Shown here one piece after another: positions 6,958 to 13,913 of a stretch of 17,804 nucleotides of DNA. The translations under genes were made by a program, and so were the position numbers. The notes below the pieces were generated by a model that ran no database searches, was not told the DNA's origin, and saw only the letters and a program-made list of their open reading frames with translations. The stretch's first letter is position 1. The number at the start of each line of letters is the position of its first letter. The stretch lies in the NCBI GenBank assembly GCA_900552315.1, contig URZM01000027.1:1-17804 (forward strand), read 5' to 3'. This DNA is from an uncultured Bacteroidales bacterium. Its GTDB lineage: Bacteria > Bacteroidota > Bacteroidia > Bacteroidales > Muribaculaceae.

Positions 6958-9404
6958 GTATATGATATTGAAGGGATTATAGGTAAAAGGCTCACTTTCT
7001 GGAAGACAGGTACAGATGTGTATGTAAGACCCTCGGATGTCATGGAGATGACCTCCTTCCAGGCACGTCTCACGGCGATGGTGTTCATGTGGCAATACGC
7101 GTTGTACAGCCCGAAAGTCCAGTACCCATGCCTGTTCCTGACAGTACACGAAAGGTCCAGCCGATGATAGAAAGGAAGGCTGTAGGCATTGAGCGACGTC
7201 TTGAGCGGGGCATCGTCACCGTACATGCCGGGTTGGTTGCCGAAATCGGGCGTGCTCCACACCTGGGGCATCAGCGTGAACCTGTTGCCGGAGTGCGCCG
7301 TCCAGAAGGCATGTACGCTTACCTTGTCACTAAGCGTCCAGTCCAGAGCCAGCTTCACGATATGTCTGTTGTCAAACCGTGCCGGATATGTCTTGCCGTC
7401 ATTCTTTTCCGCGAAAGTGCGGTCAGCCCACGCCAACGAATATGATATGTGACCGGTCAGCCTGCCCACTTTCTTCTCCACCTTTATATCCAGGCCCTTT
7501 GCCGTGCCGCGTCCGGAAGCAAGACGGGCGGTCCACATCTCCAAAGGAGGCATAAGATAGTATTCGTCCCTATAGTCGATGAGATTACGCATCCACTTGA
7601 GATAAGCCTCGGCCGAGACTGTATAGGCACCGTCCTGCGTCTGCCAATAGACCCCGGCGCTGACCTTGTGCGCCACCTGCGGCTTGAAATGCCCCGTGAC
7701 CGGAATCCACTGGTCTGTGGGGAGCGCCAGATAGCTCTGGGAGAGCTGATGCACGTACTGTGTGGTCCGGGCATAGGCCGCCTTGAACGCCCATCCCTCC
7801 GCAGGCAGCCAAGCCAACGACAGGCGCGGGGAAAGGCCGTGCCGCACTTTCCCGCTTATGTGGAACATAGAGGCATGCAGCCCGGCGTTTGCACGGAAGG
7901 TCGGTGTTACGGACCAGTCATCCTCCATATAGACATTGAGTTCGTTCGCGCCGTAAGCCCAAGTGGAATCACGCGACACGACCTTGGTGTCATTGAACGT
8001 GTACTCCCTTGAGGTGCGTGAGGGCAAGAACGAATGGCGCACATAATTCGCGCCGAAACGCACCGTGTGCGACTCGGAAGGGCGCCAGTTGAAGTCGCCG
8101 CGAAAGATCCAGTCATCTATATGGTTGTCGGTCTTCGACACATTTCTTGTCTCTATCACCTGCGAGGCGGTGTAGTCCTTGTCCAGGTCATCATGCTTCA
8201 TGTCAGAGAAATAGCGTGTGTATGCGGCAGTCAGCTCGGAGGACAACGCCGGGGTTATTCTCCAGTTCAACGCGGCCTGCGCCACAAGATTACCCCAACG
8301 GAAATCAAACCGTTCCTTCTCGTACCATCCTCGCGTGTCATCCATCCTGTCCTCGGAGCCGGTCTCCAGCAGGTCGTCACCGAAATACACGCTCACGAAT
8401 CCTTGCACGCCCGACGAGAACCTATGACCCAATCGCATGTTGAGATCCATGAACCTGTACCGCAGGCGCGTCTTCTCATACGTATCCGAGGCGTTGACCA
8501 CAGCGAGAAGCGGGATGGTCAGCACATCATACCATGAGCGCCGTATGGCCGCAAGATATGTGGTCCGCTCCCCTATGGGACCTGATATGTTGAAGGCTCC
8601 GGAAGTCAGTCCTATACGCGCGGAACCATGGTGTCCATGTGTGTCCCCCTGTTTTGTCCGCACGTCCAGGAACGAGGAAAGACGGCCGTCATATTTGGCC
8701 GGAACAGAGGACTTGAAAAAATCCACATACCGGACGATGTCCGTGTTGAAGGCCGAGAAGAGTCCGGCGAAATGATTGACCTGATAAAGCGGTACATTGT
8801 CGAGCATATACAGGTTGCCGTCCGCGTCCCCTCCATGGACGTGCATACCGGCCATCCCTTCCGTGCCGTCCGCCACACCCGGCTGAAGGTGTATGGCCTT
8901 TATTACATCGCTTTCGCCAAGCAGGGCGGGCGCGTTACGTATCTGTTCTCCCGTGAATTTCATTGCGCCCACCTCCGAACTGCTTACCTGCGGGGCTTCC
9001 AGACGCGAGACAACCACAATCTCGTCCAGAGGTATCGCAGGCAACGCGGTGTCCAACGGCTCCCTGACGACGGGAACCCTCTTTTTACGAGGTTTCGGTT
9101 CCGAGACCTTCTTCGGCCTCGCCTTGCGCTTCAGAATCACGTTCTTGCCCTTTATCTTAAAATCGATGTCCGTGGATGCGAACATCTTGGAAAGGACCGT
9201 CTTCAAGGGTTTCCTTTTCGCGGAGACCGTGACACGGACATTCTTCAGCAATTCGGATGAATACACGAAATTCATGTCCGTCTGGTCCATGATGGTGCGG
9301 AATACGGCGGCTGCCGGTCTGTTATTCGCCTCTACGGTCACCTTCTGGGCTACACACAGCAGCGGCATGAAGATGACGATGCTTAGAATCAAAAAATGTC
9401 GCAT
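6945..9404 (-). CDS. TonB-dependent outer-membrane receptor with N-terminal STN signalling domain
   Basis: An 819-residue outer-membrane transporter and signal transducer. The signal peptide spans about 1-20 (cleavage near CVAQ). The STN domain (about 22-94) is the periplasmic module that contacts anti-sigma factors in FecA-type systems. A strongly basic linker (about 92-118, with KPRKKR) replaces the carboxypeptidase-like domain usually found in SusC-type receptors. LDEIVVVS (126-133) is a possible TonB-box region. The plug (about 140-253) contains HVHGGDADGNLYMLDNVPL and YDGRLSSFLDVRTKQGD. The barrel runs from about 260 to the C-terminal SYTWLF with its terminal aromatic residue. I chose the ATG at 9404, whose A is also the last base of the upstream stop (TGATG). 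An in-frame GTG at 9407 would add one residue. The ligand is unknown; the plug resembles receptors that pair with DUF4249 lipoproteins rather than glycan-importing SusC proteins. Confidence 0.92.
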   Translation of the reverse strand: MRHFLILSIVIFMPLLCVAQKVTVEANNRPAAAVFRTIMDQTDMNFVYSSELLKNVRVTVSAKRKPLKTVLSKMFASTDIDFKIKGKNVILKRKARPKKVSEPKPRKKRVPVVREPLDTALPAIPLDEIVVVSRLEAPQVSSSEVGAMKFTGEQIRNAPALLGESDVIKAIHLQPGVADGTEGMAGMHVHGGDADGNLYMLDNVPLYQVNHFAGLFSAFNTDIVRYVDFFKSSVPAKYDGRLSSFLDVRTKQGDTHGHHGSARIGLTSGAFNISGPIGERTTYLAAIRRSWYDVLTIPLLAVVNASDTYEKTRLRYRFMDLNMRLGHRFSSGVQGFVSVYFGDDLLETGSEDRMDDTRGWYEKERFDFRWGNLVAQAALNWRITPALSSELTAAYTRYFSDMKHDDLDKDYTASQVIETRNVSKTDNHIDDWIFRGDFNWRPSESHTVRFGANYVRHSFLPSRTSREYTFNDTKVVSRDSTWAYGANELNVYMEDDWSVTPTFRANAGLHASMFHISGKVRHGLSPRLSLAWLPAEGWAFKAAYARTTQYVHQLSQSYLALPTDQWIPVTGHFKPQVAHKVSAGVYWQTQDGAYTVSAEAYLKWMRNLIDYRDEYYLMPPLEMWTARLASGRGTAKGLDIKVEKKVGRLTGHISYSLAWADRTFAEKNDGKTYPARFDNRHIVKLALDWTLSDKVSVHAFWTAHSGNRFTLMPQVWSTPDFGNQPGMYGDDAPLKTSLNAYSLPFYHRLDLSCTVRNRHGYWTFGLYNAYCHMNTIAVRRAWKEVISMTSEGLTYTSVPVFQKVSLLPIIPSISYTWLF

Positions 9405-9880
9405 CACTCTTTTATGTACATATCAGTGCCGAGGATATCGTTTACGCAGTCCACCAGTTCTTGAATGTTGCCCTCGAAATGCAGAGTCAGCCTGTAAGAG
9501 TCGGCATTGTCCGGCATACCGGCCACCTCAACCCCGTAGACAGCCTTGATTTCAGCCACCACACTCGACAGCGGGGCATCCTCGAAATCTATGGTGCGGA
9601 CCTCTGAGAGCACCGGCTGCGACGGTGTCCGCGTCTTCGGGGCTACATCGCTTTCCGACACAGGAACCGGTTCGAGTCGTGACGAGAAATACACCTGATG
9701 TATCATGACGGCGGCGGTGGCGCTCATGACCAAGGCAAGTCCGGCTACAGCCGCTATGCGTGCAGGGCTCCATCTCCACATGCGGCGCAAGCCCATGCTT
9801 GTCAACGCCGACTTGACATTGAATCCGCCGGTCCTGTAATGCCTCGCCACAAAATCTATGTTGTTATTGCCCTTGTCCAT
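9404..9880 (-). CDS. Minimal FecR-like transmembrane protein, probable anti-sigma factor
   Basis: A 158-residue single-pass membrane protein. A short cytoplasmic segment (1-39) carries the FVARHYRTGGF motif, followed by one membrane helix (about 40-62), a Pro/Ser-rich linker (about 68-92) and a periplasmic domain (about 94-158). That domain begins TIDFEDAPLSSVVAEIKAVY and has the beta-alpha-beta pattern of the FecR C-terminal domain (DUF4974) and STN domains. Its place after the ECF sigma gene and immediately before an STN-bearing receptor supports an anti-sigma role. The usual central FecR domain is missing, so it is about half the length of ordinary FecR proteins. It starts 6 bases after the beta-barrel gene, and its TGA stop shares a base with the receptor ATG. 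The N-terminal sigma-binding region shows no canonical zinc or ASD motif, so the assignment rests on context and the C-terminal pattern. Confidence 0.7.
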   Translation of the reverse strand: MDKGNNNIDFVARHYRTGGFNVKSALTSMGLRRMWRWSPARIAAVAGLALVMSATAAVMIHQVYFSSRLEPVPVSESDVAPKTRTPSQPVLSEVRTIDFEDAPLSSVVAEIKAVYGVEVAGMPDNADSYRLTLHFEGNIQELVDCVNDILGTDMYIKE

Positions 9881-9886
9881 CGCGAA

Positions 9887-10441
9887 TCAGAAATCTATCC
9901 CGACACGGAACGAGAAGAACGCCTTGCAGCCATGCTTCGAGCCCACGTAATTCAACTGCCAGTAACCGTCCGGATCCACATCTATCTCATACAGCTCTGT
10001 CTTGCAACCCTGCAAGGTGAGGCCCACGCCGAGATTGACACCCATCTTTCGGCCCCAATTGAAGCGATACCCTACACTCGGAGAGAAATACACCCCGGCG
10101 CCGGACGCCAGGTTATAACCCAGGCGCAAGTCCCCGAAAGGAGTGAAGCCACCGAAATCAAAATCGGCCCGTCCCTGCACGAATACCGGCAAAATGTAGC
10201 TGTCAATCTTCCCGCACTCTTCCAACGCCAATCCGGCACCTACGAAAAACCGGGAGTCTATCTGATAGCCATGCGATGTGGAGCCGCCGACATAATATGT
10301 CGACATGCGCCCGAAGCCATCCTTCAGAGAGCCAAGGTCATTGCTCCACTCCATAAAACCTCTGTATCCCCTTTGGGGCTGACGGGCGCCCGCGCCCATT
10401 GCGATGATGGCCGCAGCCAGTAAAATAAGTGTTCGTTTCAT
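9887..10441 (-). CDS. Small outer-membrane beta-barrel protein
   Basis: A 184-residue protein with a signal peptide (MKRTLILLAAAIIAMGAGA, cleavage near residue 19). The mature part consists of alternating amphipathic strands rich in Gly, Tyr and Phe, for example SRFFVGAGLALEE, GDLRLGYNLASG and VYFSPSVGYRFNWG. It ends FFSFRVGIDF, with the C-terminal Phe typical of outer-membrane barrels. The size suggests an 8-strand barrel of the porin-family/OMP_b-brl class. It lies 70 bases downstream of the ECF sigma gene and 6 bases upstream of the FecR-like gene, so it is inside the regulatory operon. No enzymatic motif is seen. It may be a sensor, an adhesin-like surface protein or an assembly partner of the receptor. 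The barrel call is good; the function is unknown. Confidence 0.8.
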   Translation of the reverse strand: MKRTLILLAAAIIAMGAGARQPQRGYRGFMEWSNDLGSLKDGFGRMSTYYVGGSTSHGYQIDSRFFVGAGLALEECGKIDSYILPVFVQGRADFDFGGFTPFGDLRLGYNLASGAGVYFSPSVGYRFNWGRKMGVNLGVGLTLQGCKTELYEIDVDPDGYWQLNYVGSKHGCKAFFSFRVGIDF

Positions 10442-10511
10442 AATGTCTTGATATGTTTACGACCCTATGACGCGATACACCTCGAAAAGTCCTATCCGAA
10501 AATCGGGAAAT

Positions 10512-11012
10512 TTACAAAAAAGGCAAGAAGAAAGGTTTGTGGCCATCGCCCAAAGCCTCGCGCAGGCGGCTGAAGGCCTTGGTCATCTGGTTCTTGACCG
10601 TCTTCACCGATATGCCGAGCTCCGCCGCTATCTCATAGTTTGAAAGGCCGTCGCGCTTGCTCAACAGGAAAATTTCCTTGCACTTGTCCGGAAGGGAGTC
10701 GATGGCTCTCCATATCGCCGCGTCCCGCTCTGAGGTATCCACCGTCTCCTCATCGATCTCCGGTATGCGGTCACAATCCACCCTCTCGCGCAGACTGCGC
10801 AAATGGCTCACGCACATGTTACGCACCATCACATACATATACCCCTTGGCATGGGACGGATCCAGACCCTCACCTCCTGTCTGCCAAATCTTCATAAAAG
10901 CTTCCTGCACCAGGTCCTCGGCACAGTCCACGTCCTCCACGATGCGCAACGCGTACATGCCCAGGGGCAGGTACAAGGACTTGAATATGTTCTCGAACTC
11001 GCGTGCGGTCAT
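10512..11012 (-). CDS. ECF-type RNA polymerase sigma-70 factor
   Basis: A 166-residue sigma factor with only regions 2 and 4, of the type common in Bacteroidota. Region 2 (about 8-75) includes EDLVQEAFMKIWQ, the core-binding and -10 recognition segment. Region 4 (about 97-152) includes WRAIDSLPDKCKEIFLLSKR and the helix-turn-helix LSNYEIAAELGISVKTVKNQ. The start at 11012 gives the usual MTAREFENIFKSLY N-terminus. The frame is open upstream as far as 11423, but that part runs into gyrA on the other strand and lacks family similarity. A TACCTTTG element at 11060-11067 supports transcription starting just upstream of this ATG. It is the first gene of the locus, and with the FecR-like protein and STN receptor it completes a FecI/FecR/FecA-like regulatory set. 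Confidence 0.93.
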   Translation of the reverse strand: MTAREFENIFKSLYLPLGMYALRIVEDVDCAEDLVQEAFMKIWQTGGEGLDPSHAKGYMYVMVRNMCVSHLRSLRERVDCDRIPEIDEETVDTSERDAAIWRAIDSLPDKCKEIFLLSKRDGLSNYEIAAELGISVKTVKNQMTKAFSRLREALGDGHKPFFLPFL

Positions 11013-11059
11013 GAGAAATCTGAAATTGTCTTGAAAGGTGAGATGTTTTTTATCGGCTG

Positions 11060-11067
11060 CAAAGGTA
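11060..11067 (-). promoter_or_regulatory. Putative -7 promoter element of the ECF sigma operon
   Basis: Read on the minus strand this is TACCTTTG, a perfect match to the Bacteroidota -7 consensus TAnnTTTG. Transcription would start about 42 bases before the sigma ATG at 11012. No TTTG -33 element is visible at the expected distance of about 20 bases, which fits either a weak housekeeping promoter or a promoter helped by a regulator. Confidence 0.5.
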
Positions 11068-11089
11068 ACACTTTTTTTCTCTCGCCGCG

Positions 11090-11107
11090 CCGGCAGACGT
11101 TTGCCGG
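11090..11107. promoter_or_regulatory. Near-perfect 18-base palindrome between divergent promoters (candidate operator)
   Basis: CCGGCAGACGTTTGCCGG pairs with its own complement at 16 of 18 positions, with ACGT in the middle. It lies between the -7 elements of the sigma operon (11060-11067) and gyrA (11134-11141), about where both -33 regions would fall, so a bound dimer could affect both genes. No palindrome-binding regulator is encoded in the window, so function is conjecture. Confidence 0.35.
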
Positions 11108-11133
11108 GGTTTTCGTATGTCGGATTTTTTTTG

Positions 11134-11141
11134 TAACTTTG
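11134..11141 (+). promoter_or_regulatory. Putative -7 promoter element of gyrA
   Basis: TAACTTTG matches the Bacteroidota -7 consensus TAnnTTTG exactly. A T-rich tetramer (TTTT at 11110-11113) sits 20 bases upstream as a weak -33 candidate. Transcription would begin near 11147, giving gyrA an untranslated leader of roughly 100 bases. Confidence 0.55.
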
Positions 11142-11177
11142 CTCAGATTTAGCCGCCTCAGCACCTTCTCCCTCCAA

Positions 11178-11195
11178 GGTGGCTACGGAGCCACC
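11178..11195 (+). other. Hairpin in the gyrA leader
   Basis: GGTGGCT (11178-11184) and AGCCACC (11189-11195) form a perfect 7-bp stem with an ACGG loop, about 55 bases before the gyrA ATG. It is not followed by a T tract, so it is unlikely to be an intrinsic terminator. It may stabilise or regulate the leader. Confidence 0.4.
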
Positions 11196-11249
11196 GGCGC
11201 GTGGCTTCATCACACCTTTAGCTCTCAAAGAAAGCCTGATAAAAAAGCT

Positions 11250-13754
11250 ATGCAGCAACAAGAAGACAGAATAATTCCGGTCAACATCGACTCGGAGATG
11301 AAGAAAAGCTACATCGACTATTCGATGTCCGTGATCGTGAGCCGCGCGCTCCCCGATGTCAGGGACGGTTTCAAGCCGGTGCACCGCCGCGTGCTTTTCG
11401 GCATGGACGTGCTCGGAAACCATTACTCAGGAGAGACAAAAAAGAGCGCCCGCATCGTGGGAGAGGTCATGGGTAAATACCACCCTCACGGAGACTCGTC
11501 CATCTACCTTACCATGGTACGCATGGCCCAGGACTGGAGCCTGCGTTATCCCCTCGTGTTCGGGCAAGGCAACATGGGCTCCATCGACGGCGACTCCCCT
11601 GCCGCCATGCGTTACACCGAGGTGAAACTCGAACGCATGGGTGAGGAAATGCTCAGGGACCTGGATGCCGACACAGTGGATTTCGAGCCGAATTTCGACA
11701 ATACCCTCACGGAGCCCTCTGTGCTTCCTACCCGAATTCCCAACCTCCTTGTCAACGGCGCAAGCGGCATAGCCGTAGGTATGGCGACGAATATGCCTCC
11801 CCACAACCTTACTGAGTGCCTGAACGGCGCAATCGCATTGGTCGACAACCGCGACCTGACAGTAGAGGACCTTATGGAGTATATCAAGGCTCCGGATTTC
11901 CCCACAGGCGGTGAGATCTTCGGACTCCAGGGGGTGAAAGACGCTTTCGAGACCGGACGCGGGCGTATCATACTGCGCGCCAAGGCCGAAATAGAGACGG
12001 AAGGAGACCATGACAAGATTGTCATATCCGAGATTCCATACGGCGTAATCAAGAAGGACCTTGTCAAGAGCATAGCCGACCTCGTAATCGAGAAGAAAAT
12101 AGACGGCATAGCCGACATAACCGACACCTCGGCTCGTGGGCAGATCGACATCACCATAGACATAAAGCGTGACGCCAACGCCAGCGTGGTGCTCAACAAG
12201 CTCTACAAGATGACCCAGCTGCAGACATCATTCTCGGTAAACAATGTGGCTCTGGTCAACGGCAGGCCCAAGACCCTGAACCTAAAGGAGCTGCTGGAGG
12301 CTTTCATAGACCACCGTCACGAGGTGGTGATACGCCGCACTCGCTTCGAACTGCGCAAGGCCGAGGAAAGGGCGCACATAGTCAAGGGGCTGATGATAGC
12401 CTGCGACAACATCGACGAGGTTATACACATAATCCGCTCCTCTGCCACGACCGATGAGGCCCGTGAGCGACTGGGCCAGCGCTTTGAGCTGGACGAGATT
12501 CAGACCCGCGCCATAGTGGAAATGCGACTGCGTCAGCTCACAGGCCTGGAGATGGACAAACTGCGTGCCGAGTATGCCGAGTTGATGGCTCTCATAGAGC
12601 GACTCAACGAGATTCTGAGCAACGACGAGGTATGCCGCGACCTCATAAAGAAAGAACTTGAGGAGGTGCGTGACAAGTATGGCGACGAACGCCGTACGGC
12701 CATAAATCCCTTCAGCGGCGATTTCAACGCCGAGGATTTCTATCCGGATGACCCGATGATTATCACCATCTCTCACCTGGGTTACATCAAGCGCACCCCT
12801 CTTGCAGAGTTCAGGGCACAACATCGCGGCGGAGTGGGCGCAAAGGGCAGCGACACACGTGACTCGGATTTCATAGAATACATATATCCGGCCACCAACC
12901 ACAACCACATGCTCTTCTTCACCCAGAAGGGGCGTTGCTATTGGCTCAAGGTATATGAGATTCCCGAAGGCGGGAAAAACACCAAGGGCCGGGCTATCCA
13001 GAATTTGCTCAACATCGACAGCGACGACGCCGTGAACGCAATCATACGCATCGAGCATCTTGACGATGAGGAATACACCCAGAGCCATAACCTCATTTTC
13101 TGCACTCAGAAAGGCGTGATCAAGAAGACGCCTCTCAAGGCTTATGCCAATCCGCGCAAAGTGGGCGTGGGAGCAATCATAATCCGCGAAGATGACCGTG
13201 TCATAGATGTGTGTCTTACCGACGGCGACTCGGAAGTAATTATGGCCGACAAGATGGGTCGTGCCATCAGGTTCCACGAAAGCCAGGTGCGTGAGATGGG
13301 ACGTATGAGCACAGGAGTGAGAGGCATGACCCTTGCCGATGACTGCGATGACGAAATCATAGGTATGATAACCGTTCCCCGCGACACTGACAAGACTGTG
13401 ATGGTGGTCTCCTCCAAGGGCTACGGCAAACGCTCGGTGGTGGACGACTACCGCATCACCGGGCGTGGAGGCAAGGGAGTGAAGACACTCGCGCTCACCG
13501 ACAAGACCGGCTACCTGGTGGCTATCAAGAGCGTGACGGACGAGAATGATCTGGTAATCATCAACAAGAGCGGAATCACCATACGCATGCCGCTCACAAC
13601 CGTGCCTGTACAGGGCCGTGCCACGCAAGGAGTCAAGCTCATTGACCTTACAAAGCGAGGAGACGTTATAGCCTCTGTCTGCAAGGTTGACTCCGACCCC
13701 AAAGAGGAAGACGACGAGGTAGGTGAAGAGGCTATCTCCACCAATGACGAATGA
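11250..13754 (+). CDS. gyrA: DNA gyrase subunit A
   Basis: The 834-residue A subunit of the type II topoisomerase that introduces negative supercoils; it acts with GyrB as A2B2. The start at 11250 gives MQQQEDRIIPVNIDSEMKKS, the normal N-terminus; the frame is open upstream to 10803 but only over non-homologous sequence. The breakage-reunion domain carries the catalytic Tyr122 in AAMRYTE. Residue numbering coincides with E. coli here: Ser83 is present in HPHGDSSIYL (78-87), but position 87 is Leu where E. coli has Asp, and position 104 is Phe where E. coli has Asp. The C-terminal beta-pinwheel (about 500-810) includes a Bacteroidota-style GyrA-box region, AQHRGGVGAKGSD (about 522-534). The protein ends in an acidic tail (about 813-834). 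gyrB is not in the window. Ser83 suggests no classic quinolone-resistance change at that site. Confidence 0.97.
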   Translation: MQQQEDRIIPVNIDSEMKKSYIDYSMSVIVSRALPDVRDGFKPVHRRVLFGMDVLGNHYSGETKKSARIVGEVMGKYHPHGDSSIYLTMVRMAQDWSLRYPLVFGQGNMGSIDGDSPAAMRYTEVKLERMGEEMLRDLDADTVDFEPNFDNTLTEPSVLPTRIPNLLVNGASGIAVGMATNMPPHNLTECLNGAIALVDNRDLTVEDLMEYIKAPDFPTGGEIFGLQGVKDAFETGRGRIILRAKAEIETEGDHDKIVISEIPYGVIKKDLVKSIADLVIEKKIDGIADITDTSARGQIDITIDIKRDANASVVLNKLYKMTQLQTSFSVNNVALVNGRPKTLNLKELLEAFIDHRHEVVIRRTRFELRKAEERAHIVKGLMIACDNIDEVIHIIRSSATTDEARERLGQRFELDEIQTRAIVEMRLRQLTGLEMDKLRAEYAELMALIERLNEILSNDEVCRDLIKKELEEVRDKYGDERRTAINPFSGDFNAEDFYPDDPMIITISHLGYIKRTPLAEFRAQHRGGVGAKGSDTRDSDFIEYIYPATNHNHMLFFTQKGRCYWLKVYEIPEGGKNTKGRAIQNLLNIDSDDAVNAIIRIEHLDDEEYTQSHNLIFCTQKGVIKKTPLKAYANPRKVGVGAIIIREDDRVIDVCLTDGDSEVIMADKMGRAIRFHESQVREMGRMSTGVRGMTLADDCDDEIIGMITVPRDTDKTVMVVSSKGYGKRSVVDDYRITGRGGKGVKTLALTDKTGYLVAIKSVTDENDLVIINKSGITIRMPLTTVPVQGRATQGVKLIDLTKRGDVIASVCKVDSDPKEEDDEVGEEAISTNDE

Positions 13755-13848
13755 GGCTCATAACAAGATACGGACCATTATTGGCACCGGATTAAACCTG
13801 TTGACAAAATTTAACTCATAATCACAAACAAACATAGGCGTGGCGCGT

Positions 13849-13863
13849 TATACTTTAAGTATA
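13849..13863. promoter_or_regulatory. 15-base AT-rich palindrome upstream of the first TPR gene
   Basis: TATACTTTAAGTATA is perfectly symmetrical around a central T and lies about 50 bases before the ATG at 13914. GCGCG sequences flank it on both sides (near 13844 and 13867). The position suits an operator or promoter element, but the intervening sequence lacks a clear TAnnTTTG match. The gap 13755-13913 otherwise shows no gene and no convincing terminator for gyrA. Confidence 0.35.
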
Positions 13864-13913
13864 TACACAGCGCGACCCAAAGCATTAGGACAACAATTTA
13901 AACCAATACTGAC

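Noticed and set aside
6958..7149. Upstream in-frame extension of the DUF4249 gene
   Set aside because: The extension is out-of-frame receptor sequence; the lipoprotein signal peptide begins at 6957.
8628..9260. Plus-strand open frames opposite the receptor gene
   Set aside because: They mirror the plug and STN coding region of a well-supported receptor and show no domain features.
10803..11249. Upstream in-frame extension of gyrA
   Set aside because: It overlaps the sigma gene on the other strand and its promoter region; GyrA homology begins exactly at 11250.
11013..11423. Upstream in-frame extension of the ECF sigma gene
   Set aside because: Sigma family similarity starts at 11012, a good -7 element lies between, and the extension runs into gyrA.
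12282..13628. A 448-codon open frame on the minus strand opposite gyrA
   Set aside because: gyrA is certain here; the reverse reading is His/Val-rich and has no recognisable domain.
13801..13806. TTGACA resembling a classical -35 box before the first TPR gene
   Set aside because: No TATAAT-like element lies 16-18 bases downstream, and Bacteroidota do not use this consensus.
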